Positions 1-11,180 of a stretch of DNA of 64,000 nt are shown piece after piece. Origin of the DNA: Klebsormidium nitens (Eukaryota > Streptophyta > Klebsormidiophyceae > Klebsormidiales > Klebsormidiaceae); assembly GCA_000708835.1 (NCBI GenBank), contig DF237071.1, positions 121,945-185,944 of the forward strand. The letters run 5' to 3'. The notes under the pieces were generated by a model, which did no database searches, was not told the DNA's origin, and saw only the letters and a list, made by a program, of their open reading frames with translations. How positions within the stretch are numbered: the stretch's first letter is position 1; every line of letters starts with the position of its first letter. The translations under genes were made by a program, and so were the position numbers.

Positions 1-272
1 CGGCCCCGACCCCACGTACTTATTAAGCCCCATGCTTCGATACGGGCTTTATAAAGTGATGTATCAGTGATCCATTGAGCTTCAATTCATACTGTTAGAA
101 TCCTCCAATCTCGAGATCCGTTCTTTTAGCTTCGACCCCAACGGTGAAACCTTTCCCTTCACGAGATCCACATTCTCAGCTTCGATGCCTCCGTCGTTAC
201 CCCGACGAAACGAAACCCGTCGGTGTCGAGTCGCCAGCCCTCTTCTCACGCACGCCCTTCTTGACACCGCAG

Positions 273-490
273 TTTGCCCCGCGACCCCCAACGGCCAGTG
301 CTCCAAGACCGGCAAGTGCGGCTGCTTCGGCACCTATTCCGGCGGCAGTTGCGCGGCCAGCAACTTTTTGAGCCCCGTCCCGTCGCCCCTCCCCGGTAAC
401 GGCGGCGGCTGCCAGGAGAATCTCTGCAACGCGGTCGCCGCGCAGAACGGCATCAGCGCCGCGTGCTGCCCCTCCGGCTGCAAGAACTGA
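273..490 (+). CDS. 3' terminal exon of a cysteine-rich, EGF-like protein (partial)
   Basis: This is probably the last exon of a gene that begins left of the window. An acceptor (ACCGCAG) precedes position 273, and the frame then runs 71 residues to a TGA at 488-490. The peptide is rich in Cys and Gly. Its first half has the spacing CxxxxxxxCxxxxxCxCxxxxxxxxC, resembling an EGF-like fold (GKCGCFGTYSGGSC), followed by a Pro/Ser linker and a second group of five cysteines including CC. This suggests a secreted or lumenal protein. The upstream exons are not visible, so the family cannot be named. Ends of leishmanolysin-like peptidases and other EGF-tailed secreted proteins look similar. A start codon at 185 in the same frame exists, but the peptide before 273 does not look coding. 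Confidence 0.4.
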
Positions 491-620
491 GGCGGCCCAG
501 TCTAGTTCGCGTGGCGAGAATCTTATAACAGATTGAATGGCGGCGATAACGGAGGCGGCCCGGTCTAGTTCGCGTGTTGAGAAGGTGATTGCAGGTGGAA
601 CGGCGGCGAAACGGAGGCGG
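488..620. repeat. Short tandem duplication just after the cysteine-rich exon
   Basis: A unit of about 62 bases, GAGGCGGCCC(A/G)GTCTAGTTCGCGTG plus a GGCGGCGA tract, starts near 490 and again near 552. The motif ACGGAGGCGG recurs a third time near 611. The array starts at or just past the stop codon, in the presumed 3' UTR. Confidence 0.6.
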
Positions 621-2393
621 TTGAACTTATCAGCTTTGATGTAGAAGAGTTGTGAGAGTCGTAACGGTTTTGTAACGGGTTTTGGACGACGCGTGTCTGA
701 GAATCGAATGACAGTTGTATTTAAGGCTTCGTTAACCCATTTTGGAGAGATTTCCTGCGAGCGTGTCTGAGAATTGATAGATGTAGCGTCGGCTTGGTAA
801 ACCAGTATGAGGGAGGGTTTTGCGAGCGTCATGTAAGCCTTCGGCCCTGATGCAGTTCTCCGGAGGTGGAAGGAGTTGACACTTTAGCTGCGCACTTACG
901 AACCCTTTTGCGACGTAGCGCGCAGACCCTCGGTGGTTGTTGGTTTGAGAGTCCAGGTTTTAGTTCGATGTAGAGGTGTTGAGCCTAATTAAATCGAACG
1001 GCTTAAGCTGATGAGTTGAGTTCTTGACTCGGAGTCTGCTGAATTACGTACAGGAACAGCAACTAATCTGAGATTCGCTAGCGCGATGAACTCACGTGTT
1101 GTATAGGTTTGGCAATTTATTGGTAATTGGAAATCGAGGGGCATCAGCTCCCTCTCAGTTGAGTATGAAACACATCTCTGACTTTCTAAGTAAGCGTCTG
1201 TGGTTTCAACCATAACTGTCGCTTACCGTACTCAGGCTGTAAGACTTCACTTGCCGGTCGGAATCTGGGATCCCCACTTCTAACTTAGTATGATTCTCGC
1301 ATGTTGCATATTCTTAAATTCCATGTGCAGCCCGATCGCACAATATCGACGTAAGCAAGAATAAATGTAGAATTGCAATTTGATAACATTGAATTGGTGC
1401 TGATACTGCTTAGTGACATCCATGATATTTGCATGACAACGGAGATCCCCCAAGATGTGTCATCTTCATGCAGGCTTCGCACATGGGCGGCGCGGCCCGG
1501 GCCATGATGCATGGCAATTCGCGCACGTTCGTATGCGGTAATCCAAATATATGTTGCATCGAACCGTTGAATCCGATCCGATCTCGCCCTTCGACGCGCG
1601 AACGGCCGCCTAAGTTCATAACTTTCTCGGCACATGAAGTAGGACATATATACTTGTCCCCATATATCCCAGTGCATGGCTGGCAGATTAAAATACGTTG
1701 ACAAATGGTTGAGCAAGCTTGCTCAATGGACTCGAGTCAAGTTGACTGACATTGTACGTTGCCTGCTGAACTTGCAGTTTTCCAACAGGACGTCACGCAC
1801 ATGACTCGAATAATGAATCATCGGCACGTACCGTCTGATTATCAGTTCCAATCTGACTGTGATTCATATGCCACCGTCATGTCGGATTTTTTCGAATCAA
1901 TTATTGGTCAGGCTATCAATGGCAAGGGCTTCTAACCGGATTTCGCTTGTTAAGTCACAGTGACAGGTGGCTGCATGCATTGCACGACATCCAGCACGGC
2001 CAGCCCGAGTGCTAGCTTGTCTACATCCGCTGGTAAGTTCCCGGCCTGCCAGTGCCCAAAGCACCAAACAACATGTTCGCAAGAGTTGACAAATGATTGC
2101 ACGTTAAACTGAAACCTACTTGCACTTAGTTCGCACGCTTTGCGCCATCGTCCGGCACTAAAAGCTTATTCGCTACACTCGAACGACGCCTGCAGTCCTC
2201 ACTTCTATACAGCTTGACAATCTGCGTGGCTGGCTGTGTCGCGGTCCCGGCTCCGTCTACAGTTTCGGTTAACAAGCCTGGCCACCGCTTCGTGCTGCAA
2301 ACACAGCGCGCTAACCGCCTTGGTAACGTGGTCAACACGTGCCCTATGCGTCTATGGGGATTGGGTGTTAGAGGAGTCGGGGCGACCTAACTG
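621..2393. other. Intergenic region, no gene recognised
   Basis: This stretch lies between the cysteine-rich exon and the 3' end of the ARM gene. Short open frames here show no family motif and no supporting splice structure. It holds an 18-base perfect palindrome at 1709-1726 and otherwise nothing recognisable. Confidence 0.6.
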
Positions 2394-5300
2394 TTATTCT
2401 CTCTCCACGGCTGCTGTCGAAGGCTTCCTGTCTGGGTTACGGGGCCGATCCTCGGTGGACTCTTCTTGTGGGCTCTTCAGTTGTAAAAGGAGCTTGGCGA
2501 TGAAGTCGTCCCGATCCGGACCGGTCTGCCCCTCGACGATTTGCTGCGGAGAAAATGAGGACTTTGATGCGTGCTCCAATGCATTTTAATGTCAACGGGC
2601 TTCGATCAAGGGCTCAGCTTAGCAAGAGCTCGTGGAGCCCACAAGGCTACGAAGCGCTAAACGGTAACCGAAAAACATCCGGTAAAAGAAACCCATTCAG
2701 TCCGCTAACCACCTTCACCCCTCACACATCCAATTCAGCAGCAACCCAGACGAGAAGCGATTGTTCATTGTCGTCGACTCCTTGCCATAGCCCTAGACAG
2801 CTACAAAGGACTCCATTGGGCGATGACTAGGAGAACAGAGCAATCAGAGACATCGAGTGACGTCAGCAAAACTCGTTTGCAGCCGCAATGTTAGTGCAAA
2901 AACATCCGCATCCCACTCAGCCTACTTTCTACAAAAACGCAAAGGACAGGAAAGGGCAATGGGAAAGCGACACTTTTAGATCCACTCACAACGACCCAGA
3001 CACTTGCTCCTCCCTCGTCGTTCAATGCCACCGGCACCCCTGGAAAAATCATGTAATCATGTGTTTTCAGAATCTCTACGGCCTTGAACGTTGCAAATTC
3101 ACCGTTCTCAAGCAAGTCTTTTCATGATTCTCGTATCAAAGTTTTTCAAATCAGAGGGTTCGGGCGACTAACCTCCAATACTGGCACCACCCCTTGCTCT
3201 TTGACCGCTTCCAGATTCTCCGGGAAAGCGCACACGGCGTGAAGCACTCGAACGGCCGCCCGTTGCAGCCTCCTTTCGGACGACTTCAAATTTCGGACAA
3301 GCCACGGCGCCGCTCTTGCCTGGACAATCAACTGCACGAACGCGAGCGCATCGCTTATGCTTTTTCCGCTAAAGGCCTGCTCCCCCCCCCCTTTTTCGGA
3401 GCTCTTTCGGAGCTCCGCAAGAGAACTAAAACCGCTCCCGTTACGATAAAAACCACACGGAAGGACCAGCGACGCGGATTATTCTGCATGCAAAGTCTGA
3501 CGTTTCGACGATGACGAGAAAAGCTCGAGTCGTCGTACTCTACTGCAGACTGGGCTGTCAATCTCGCAACGACCGAAAGGCTTGACACATCAAACCCGTT
3601 GATCCTGGACCTCGTCCAAACCAATGAGGTATAGAGTAGTGGAGCTATCGCAACACGTTCAAGCTGGGACGGTACCGGAACAGATGGTGGAGTTGAAAGA
3701 TGTAAGACTGGATTTTGGACCATTTGATATCGGATGGGCAAACCCGAAATCAAAATTCGGACTCAGTGAACGCAGTCTGCGGCTGCTCGTGCGCGTCTGT
3801 TCTTGTCGTCGCGTTTTGAAGTACCACTAGGGGACGAGCAGCGCGCGACAGCGTCACACACGCGCGTGTGCAGCCGCAGACTGGTTCAGATAGTCCGAAA
3901 TTATATATCGGCTTTGCCCGTCCGAAATCTAAATCGTCCGAAATTGGGCGCACCAGTCTTAAGAGTTTACAGCAAAGTACAATCTGCTCTGAAGATTACT
4001 GATCCTTTTCTGAAACGGCAATGTTGTAGAATCAAAACTTTCATCAGCAATCTGCGCGCAGCTGTTGACAACAGAAAATATCAGAGTTTAAGGAACAGAT
4101 ATGAGCCCATATGAAGAGTTAATGGCTGTAGGGCGGTACGCCTTTCGGTTGACACAGGACCTGGTTTCTGCCACGGTTTCCTGACGTCACGGCTTACATG
4201 ACTGATCTCCGCGTCTGTTGCCAGGTTCTTGAGCGCCTCCATCCCGACCAGCTGCGCCGGGGGGGTGCCGCTCTTGACCAGCTCAGTTAGGGCGGGGATC
4301 CCCCCTTCCCCAGAGATCAGCGGCTTGTTCGCATCGAAGAGAGCCAGGTTTGCAAGCGCACCAGCAGCGGCCTCCTACAAGGAATCAATGGTCGTGGGTT
4401 TGAGCACGATGGAGAAATGTACATAAAAGCAGGTCCAAATTATATATACAAGAAAAATCAAGAAGCTGCCCGTAACTCTCTCTCTCCTGAGCCCTACACA
4501 TCAATCCTTAAAACCATGCGGATAAGAACATGCAAAAAAAGAAAGAAAGTGAGGTGCGGGAGCTGGAAGGCATGCGTTACAGGAACAGCGGGCTCGATAT
4601 GGCCGTGCAAACCCTTCCTGAGGGCGCACGAAACAATCTCCGACTGACTTTCACTTAATTTAACTAGTTCTCCGAACGACTTCTGACTTGACGGGACTTG
4701 CTTCGCTTTTCACGTGCAAACCTCCGAAGCTGGTTCCCGCTACTCCATTGTTAGGTCGGAGCAATAGGTAATGTACGACCAAACCCGGAACCGGGACGGA
4801 CCTGGAACCCAGGAAACCCAAACCCATACCCAAACCCAAACCCTTACCGGCATCCCCGCCGGAACGTTCGGCCCCCGCTTCCCCAGGATCTTGATCAGCG
4901 GCCCCACCGCGCCCGACTCCCCGATCGCCTTCTGGTACTCCCCTCCCCCCGCCGCGAGGTTTCTCAGCGCGCCGGCCGCCGCCATCTGAGAGCTGATCTC
5001 TGGCGCCAGAAGCATTTTGAAGAGAGCGGGGACCGCCCCCGCCTGCACGATCTGCCCGCGGTGCGCGTCGTCGGTCGCAAGGTTCTGGAGCGTGGCGGCC
5101 GAGGCCTCCTTGGCGGCGGGGCTCTGGGGGTTGTGCAGGAGGCGCACCTGTCCGGGGGTTAAACCGTCAGTACTTTCAGTGGGGAGAAAGAGGACCAAAA
5201 AAGGACTTTCTTCGAGATTAACGTGAAGGGAGCGTGGCCGCGGACGTTTCCTCCCCGGCAGGGCTCTGGGGGTTGTGCAGGAGGCGCATCAGTTGAGGGG

Positions 5301-8300
5301 GTTACTTTTGTTAGCGTTTTGAGAGGAGGCGGGGGTGGTGGCGGTGAAAGATGGGGCACTGATTTTTGGAATTATCATGTGGATAGGTGAGCACAAAAAT
5401 AGTGAAAGGGGGAGTGTTGCATTGAAAGCCTCCACGGCAGCGACAGAAGGAGGGTCTGATCGCCTTACCAATGGCGAAATGCAAGCCCGCTATGCACTAA
5501 CTCCCATTCAAATTGCGCACTTGGCAAAACGGAAGGGCCTTCGTCTAGTCGCTTAAGCACCAAGTCGCACTTCCTTAAGTAATAAGTAAAAAGACCTATA
5601 TGCAAAGGCTCCGACATAATTCTCTAAACACAGGGAGTTCGTACGAATTTGCGGCTGGCTGGCGAATAGGAGCCCTGGGCGGTATATTAGCAAAAGTCAC
5701 GCAACCCTGATCGCGCAATCAGATAAATTGCGCCGCAATCTCTGCAACGGCTCACCAGCGGTGGAATGGCGCCGTTTTGTACGATGATCTCCTCCATGCC
5801 GTCGGCCATAGCTAGGCTTCGCAGCGCCCCCGCGGCCGCCTCTGGTGCACCTGTGAGACAGAACACAATCCAAAGCTCAGGAACAAGTACTCACGAGGAT
5901 TGAAGCGAGAGACACCAATCTGGGAGCCGCTGAATACATAGCCGTGACTCCATCAAATGTCGAACATATTGAGCTGAACAAGATAGCTCCAACTCGGTTT
6001 TCAATATCTGAAACTAAAGGGGGCCGCTGAAGCAGCAGAGTAACAGAATTTTGGCCGCTCTGAATAGCTAGGCTAAGGAAGTATCAGAATCCAGGAGCTG
6101 GAGCTTAGTTGAAGAGCGAGGATCCTGAACCAGCAGGGACGATCCAAACGTGATGCAAAGAACAAGAACCAGACAGCTCGGAAAGTAGCCCACGACAAGA
6201 CACGGGCGTTGCGCAAGCTTAGAACGAAGCCGCACAACCCTGGTTTCTGACATAGGGACAAAGCAACGCGAATGTATCAGCTACAAAATAGCTGCGTGTT
6301 CCACCCGACAATGTGAGCCGTGGAGGATTCTACAAGATCCAGGTTGCCCAAATGAAGGGTGACGTTGCTCACATCCATCCGCAAACCGGGTTTGATACTT
6401 CAAATCAAGCTCTTTCTGGAGTGTAAAGAGCGCGCGCACTTTTACGACACATGGCCGTAGCTTACGGTACACACTCAGCGCTTATGCAGCCCTTAGGCCT
6501 CACCTTGCGTGGTGGAACGTAGAAGCGACACGAGGGGCCCAATGGCGCCGGCGGCCATAATGGCGCGCTTCTGGCCCGTTGACTTGTACGCGAGGTTCCG
6601 CAAACTGGACGCGGCTTGCACCTGGAAGCAACCAACGTTTCATGATTTGATTAGTTCGAAGGCCGGTAGACTGTAGCACCTAAAAGACTTGCATTGCGGT
6701 CTCGAACTGCGGAGCTTTTGGGAGGCGTTCGACCGTAGCATGCACAAATGCTGGATATGCGGACCATATCAGCACTGGCCAGCGAAGTTTTTTGCAAGGT
6801 TTTGCAATGTGATTGCGGCTTGCACCTAGGCGCAACTGTCTTTTGGGATGTCGAGCGCCTTGAAACCTGAGGCCGTGACACCGTAGCACCTGAGAGGTTT
6901 GTGACTGCTTTTTGGTTGTGCTTCCGATTGTGCTTCTGATTTTGATTTCCGCACGTCAGCTGCAATTTGCACTCAGAGACACGTCCTTATGACTGCAATG
7001 GACAATGTGAAGAAGAAGGTCGACATGTAAATCATACGACCAATCGCAGGAGCAACCAGAAATGGAAGAGCAGGCTTCTTCACACGAATGCAAGCAATCA
7101 AAGAAGTCACGTAAACACTCAAGAGCAGATGTGTAGTCGTGACAACTGAAAGCGGAACCATATCCCTCCTCGCGTAATCAACGAACCTGGGAAATAATGA
7201 CGATCAACCAGACGTGTTCCGCTACTCACTTCCGCTATAGTGACGAAGCTGGGACTAATATGACGATTGAAAGCGGCAACACGAGTCTGCACGATATTGT
7301 TCAGAAACTAGGATACTTTGCTTCTTTTCCTTCTTTCAACTCATATAATGAGTCATTTGTGTTGAAACGTACCTTCCCCCGGGGCGTCCCGGACCAGAGC
7401 ACGTCCACCAGCAGCTTCAGCCCGTCCGACTCGAGCAGCGCATTCCGGCCCTCCTCCAAGAGGGTGAGGACACGTGTCAGCCCAGCGGCGGCTTCCCGGT
7501 CTTCATGGGAACCCCGCTCGAGGACCATCAACAGAATTTCGGTGACCGGTCCCTTCGCCTGGGCCAGCAACGCGCGCCCGTGCTCTTGTTCGAACTCGCC
7601 GGCGAGAGCCAGTTTCCCCAGGAGCAAAATCGAGTCCTCGAGGCTGGGGGATGTTTCGTTGGGGGGGGCTGTGAGCCGTTTTGGCTCGGGGGCAGTCAAG
7701 CTAACCTGGGCGCTAAAACTATTTAACAGCGACGTGGGCAGTACTGATTGTAAGTAGCTGGGCAGTGACGTGGACCGTAGGAGAGCCCGCGGCGAGAGTG
7801 ACATCAGCGAGGCGGGAAACGCGCCGTCCTCTGGCACCGGGGCCGTGTCCGAGGGGCTCGGAGGGGGGGGGTTCTCTGGCTGGGAACCGCTGCTGTTCTT
7901 GCCCCCCTTTTGTGGGAGGGGGGCAACTTGGGATAATTTAGGGGCAGTCAGTGCGGCCTGTTTTTGGAGAGGGGGGTTTTGACTGGTGGCCTTGATGATG
8001 CGTGCAATCAGTTGGGGGACCGCATCCTTCGCGTCGGCGGGTAAACCCGCGTCAACGAGCAGCGCTCCCACGGGTATGGACGTCTCCGCCTTGGACTGCG
8101 ACATTGCCTTTCGAAGGACGGAGTTCGTTTTCGGGCTGGGGATGCGGGCTGGCGGCAGCCGCCCGAGGTTTCTGGATATGAGGGGGGGGGACGCAAACCC
8201 CGGAGCCGAGGAGGGACCCAAATCGACGGTGGCGTCGATGGTTGCCGGGCCCAGAGAAAAGGGCTGCTTTTCCCGGGGAGACCGAGGGGGGTCTCGGGGC

Positions 8301-11180
8301 TTGCTAGATGGCGAGTGCGGGTGTTTCGGCGGCAGGGGGGAGGTGGGCGGAGATTTAGGTGCTTTGGGGGGCTTGCTCGAGCCGATTGACAGCTGTCGCG
8401 AATGCTTGCCAGGTGGCGTTCCGACGGGCGAGCTGGGAGTGCTGGAGCTTTTGCGCCGGGGAGACGGGGTTGGGCTGTCATAACCCCCCTCGAGAGATTG
8501 GATCTCCCCGGAGGGTTTGAACGGGGGGGGGTCGATGGCGGAGTGGCTGGTGGTGCGCTTGAGATAGCGCTCGTCGCTGTGGCGGGCTGAAGCAGGGGGG
8601 AGCACGTCGTTGGAGGATCCAATGCGTTGCAGTATTGGGGTGGGCGCCAAACCTGTGGAATGGAAGAACGCTTTCAAATTACTTCTTTCTGCCGTCCACC
8701 TGGCGAAATGACGGCTCTCAATGCCCCAGTCCTTCATGCATCTTTGTTGTAACAAAGGTCGAAGCCCAGATAGAAGTGTGCGAAGTCAATCAAATCAGCC
8801 CGTCCTTACATGACTCAGTGCCAAAGATGCTCGACGGATTGGTTTGTGAACCAGGCAGGTATTATCTGGTTGCTTGAACGGGAGCTATGCCGGTTGAGCT
8901 AGACATTGATTGCTCAGTCGGCTGAAGATATTTCTTGTCAATGGCTCTTCAACCTCACAATTGCCTCTGTGACACCTTCCTCATATGACAATTATGGCCA
9001 CAGGGCGGAAACTGTCCGGTTGCGGGGAGTATGCTGGAAAAAAAGAAAAAGAGTGTAGGACGTGAGATTGTACACAGTGCCTTCAAACCCTTGCTTTGAG
9101 CAGGGGATGGCATTACCAGCAAATTCACGATGAATTCCAATGACCGTTTGTGGTCCCTCTAAAAAACCCAATCGTCGCCATCAGTGTTTGCTCCAGTCGT
9201 CTGTGATGCTTCTAGCTCCATGCTATATGGGATCATTAAAGCAGTCAACAGAGAAAATTCTTCACACCAAGCAACGCTGGAAACTTTGCGCCTACCTTTG
9301 CCTCCTTCAGACTGCGCCAACTCCTCCTTGTTCTTCTCCAACCACTTCTTGAACAGCGCACTCCGGTCGATCACTTTTGGACTGCCCCCTTCCGAAGTTG
9401 ATGCCAGGCTCCTCCGCACATCAGCATCCACCTTCGCCTTCCCCCTGTCCACATCAACGTCCACCTCTGCTTTTCTGCTCGCTCCAGGCCTCAATCCCGT
9501 GTCCTTGCTCTCCGCACCACCCCTCTGTTGATCACCCTTCTGCCTTTCCTGCGGACTTTTTTGACTCTCTTCAAGCCCTCTTGATCCGCTGCCGCCTCTT
9601 TCCACTCCTCTACTGCTGCCTTCTGCACTCTGGCCCCCCTCTTTTAGCTTGTCGGACGTTGGACTTTTTGGGCTCCTTGGACTGCCCGGAACCACCCCTC
9701 CGCCAACTTTCTTTCCTTCTGCTGCACCCAGCTGAAAGCTAACCCGCTTTGGTTCAGAGTGGGTTTTCCGCTGACCCAGCCCATCCGGCGCAAAGACCGT
9801 AGCCCCTTTAATTGAGCCTGTCGCAAACGAGTTGGCCCGCCCAAGCTTCCCAAACGTAGAGACCCCAAACACCACATCGTTTGCCATTGCCGGCGTGTCC
9901 GTGTAGAGCGGCCGAGAAACTGGGGGGGTGATTATCAGATGCTCTGGTCCTGCCTTCGGACTGTCCGCGCCAGTTCTTCCGCTCGTGCTGGCGACCTCGC
10001 TACCCCGACCCCTAACCCCTCTTGTTGTCGTGTCCGACGCACTGCTTGCCGTCGATTTACTGTCCCCATGCTTCCGCGCTTCTGGCTGAGACGGCGTGCT
10101 GCTACTCACGCTGGCACTGTCGCTCAAATGCCGTCCAGGCACCGTTCGTACAATCGCCCTCTCCTTAGGCACAACTGGCGGCTCGAGCACCGCACGCTTG
10201 AAACCTTCTGCCTGAGCCTCGGCGCTTTTGACACCTGTTCTTCTTGCGGCCCCGTCTACTCCGTCTGATGAGGGCCCGTTCGCACCGTGGGAAGGCTTTC
10301 TCGAAGGACCGCTCACGCTGAAAGCGCTGTCGAATGTGCTGCTGCTGCTTGCTGCAGGCTTTGTGACAAACGCACAGGACGTGCTCTCTGCCTTGTTGGC
10401 ACTCGTCCCAGCTCCAATCTCTTCACAATGCTCCCCCACAACAGCGTCATTCTCGCCAGCAGACAGTGACCCTTGCTGCTGTTCCAGTTCTACAACCGCA
10501 TTCCTCCCGCCCCCAGGCTCTGCACTCGGGACCACGCCCGCTTTCCTTGCCCTCTCCTCCTTCCCCACCTCTCCATTCTCAGACTGCTCAATACCGTCCG
10601 CCCCCCGAGGATTGGCCCCAGAAACCCCCACCTCCTCCTCTCCAAACTCCCCGACCTCAGCACACTCGAGCGGCCCAAACCCCTCAGTCAGAACATACGA
10701 GTCCCGGAGGTTAAACGCATCCGCGAGCGGGGTGGAAGGCGACAGTGCACCCGCCCCTTCCTGCGAAGCAACAGTGACCCGAGCCCCTCCCCCATGAGAC
10801 CACAGCTTCGGACTCGACACAGGTTGCCCGTCTGCAGCCTGCTCCAGAAGCTTTCCGGGCTTGCTCCAGAAGTCAAACTCTTGGACATCCGAAACTGCAG
10901 GTCCTAGGGCGTCCAACACTGCAGGTCCGAGGGCATCTGAAACTGCACGCGACTTGCTAATGGACAGCGGACGCAACCCCAGCGACTCTTTCAAGTCTCG
11001 TTGAGGGCTGCTCCCAGACTCAGAGGGGGTGGGGTCTTGCGCGTTCTCTGCATCGGGCATGCTCTCGGCTATGCCGATCTCAGAAAGGACCGGCTCAACA
11101 CTCTGAGAAGGCATGTGCCGCTCTTCAGCCCCGTTGCTCTCCGCTCTGGTTTCCTCAGCGAGTCTCTCGTCGTTCCCCAT
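2394..11180 (-). CDS. Armadillo-repeat protein with long Ser-rich disordered N-terminus
   Basis: Eight exons are joined in one open frame: complement of 9296-11180, 7373-8652, 6504-6621, 5756-5850, 4848-5147, 4198-4374, 3173-3331 and 2394-2543 (1387 aa). All junctions are phase-compatible with GT-AG borders. Residues 1 to about 930 are low-complexity, rich in Ser, Pro, Glu and Lys, and probably disordered. From about residue 960 there are tandem armadillo repeats with typical helices (AAAGALRNLA, GAVPALFKML, AAAGALANLA, EALKNLATD), at least eight. ARM solenoids bind partner proteins; the partner here is unknown. The ATG at 11178-11180 is used because the open frame upstream has only a GTG. 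The joining of the first large exon (9296-11180) to the rest rests on phase agreement and a good donor and acceptor, so a separate upstream gene is not fully excluded. The ARM region itself is secure. Confidence 0.8.
3703..3961. mobile_element. MITE-like foldback element with TA target duplication
   Basis: Two imperfect inverted arms of about 85 bases (about 3705-3796 and 3866-3959) flank a spacer of about 70 bases. The termini are AGACTGG and CCAGTCT, each bordered by TA, the target duplication expected for Tc1/mariner-type (Stowaway-like) elements. Inside the arms, TCTGCGGCTGC and GCAGCCGCAGA match perfectly. The element lies in the intron between ARM exons 4198-4374 and 3173-3331. It is non-coding and too short to be autonomous. 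The superfamily assignment is inferred from the TA duplication only. Confidence 0.6.
4807..4846. repeat. Telomere-like CCCAAA array in an ARM-gene intron
   Basis: A short run of CCCAAA and CCCATA units abuts the donor site of ARM exon 4848-5147. On the gene strand it reads GGGTTTGGGTTT, close to but not the same as the plant telomere unit TTTAGGG. It is likely an intronic microsatellite. Confidence 0.6.
5258..5288 (-). repeat. Echo of the 5' edge of ARM exon 4848-5147
   Basis: About 28 bases (GGCTCTGGGGGTTGTGCAGG and on) repeat the first 30 bases of the exon starting at 5147, here inside the upstream intron. The real acceptor CAG is replaced by a sequence with no good AG, so this copy looks unspliced. 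Confidence 0.75.
6805..6900 (-). repeat. Partial duplication around the start of ARM exon 6504-6621
   Basis: GCGGCTTGCACCT at the exon start (near 6611) recurs near 6811. The nearby motif TGTAGCACCT (about 6675) recurs as CGTAGCACCT (about 6881). Together they suggest an old duplication of about 200 bases covering the exon edge and the upstream intron. Confidence 0.5.

Noticed and set aside
2990-3125. Possible extra ARM-gene exon on the minus strand (acceptor near 3040)
   Set aside because: It would enter in the wrong phase and hit a stop; the flanking exons join in phase without it.
7986-8483. Long plus-strand frame opposite the ARM gene
   Set aside because: Shadow of the GC-rich coding exon on the other strand; Gly/Arg-rich with no motif.
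10228-10797. Long plus-strand Ser/Pro-rich frame opposite the ARM gene's first exon
   Set aside because: Antisense shadow of the low-complexity coding exon.
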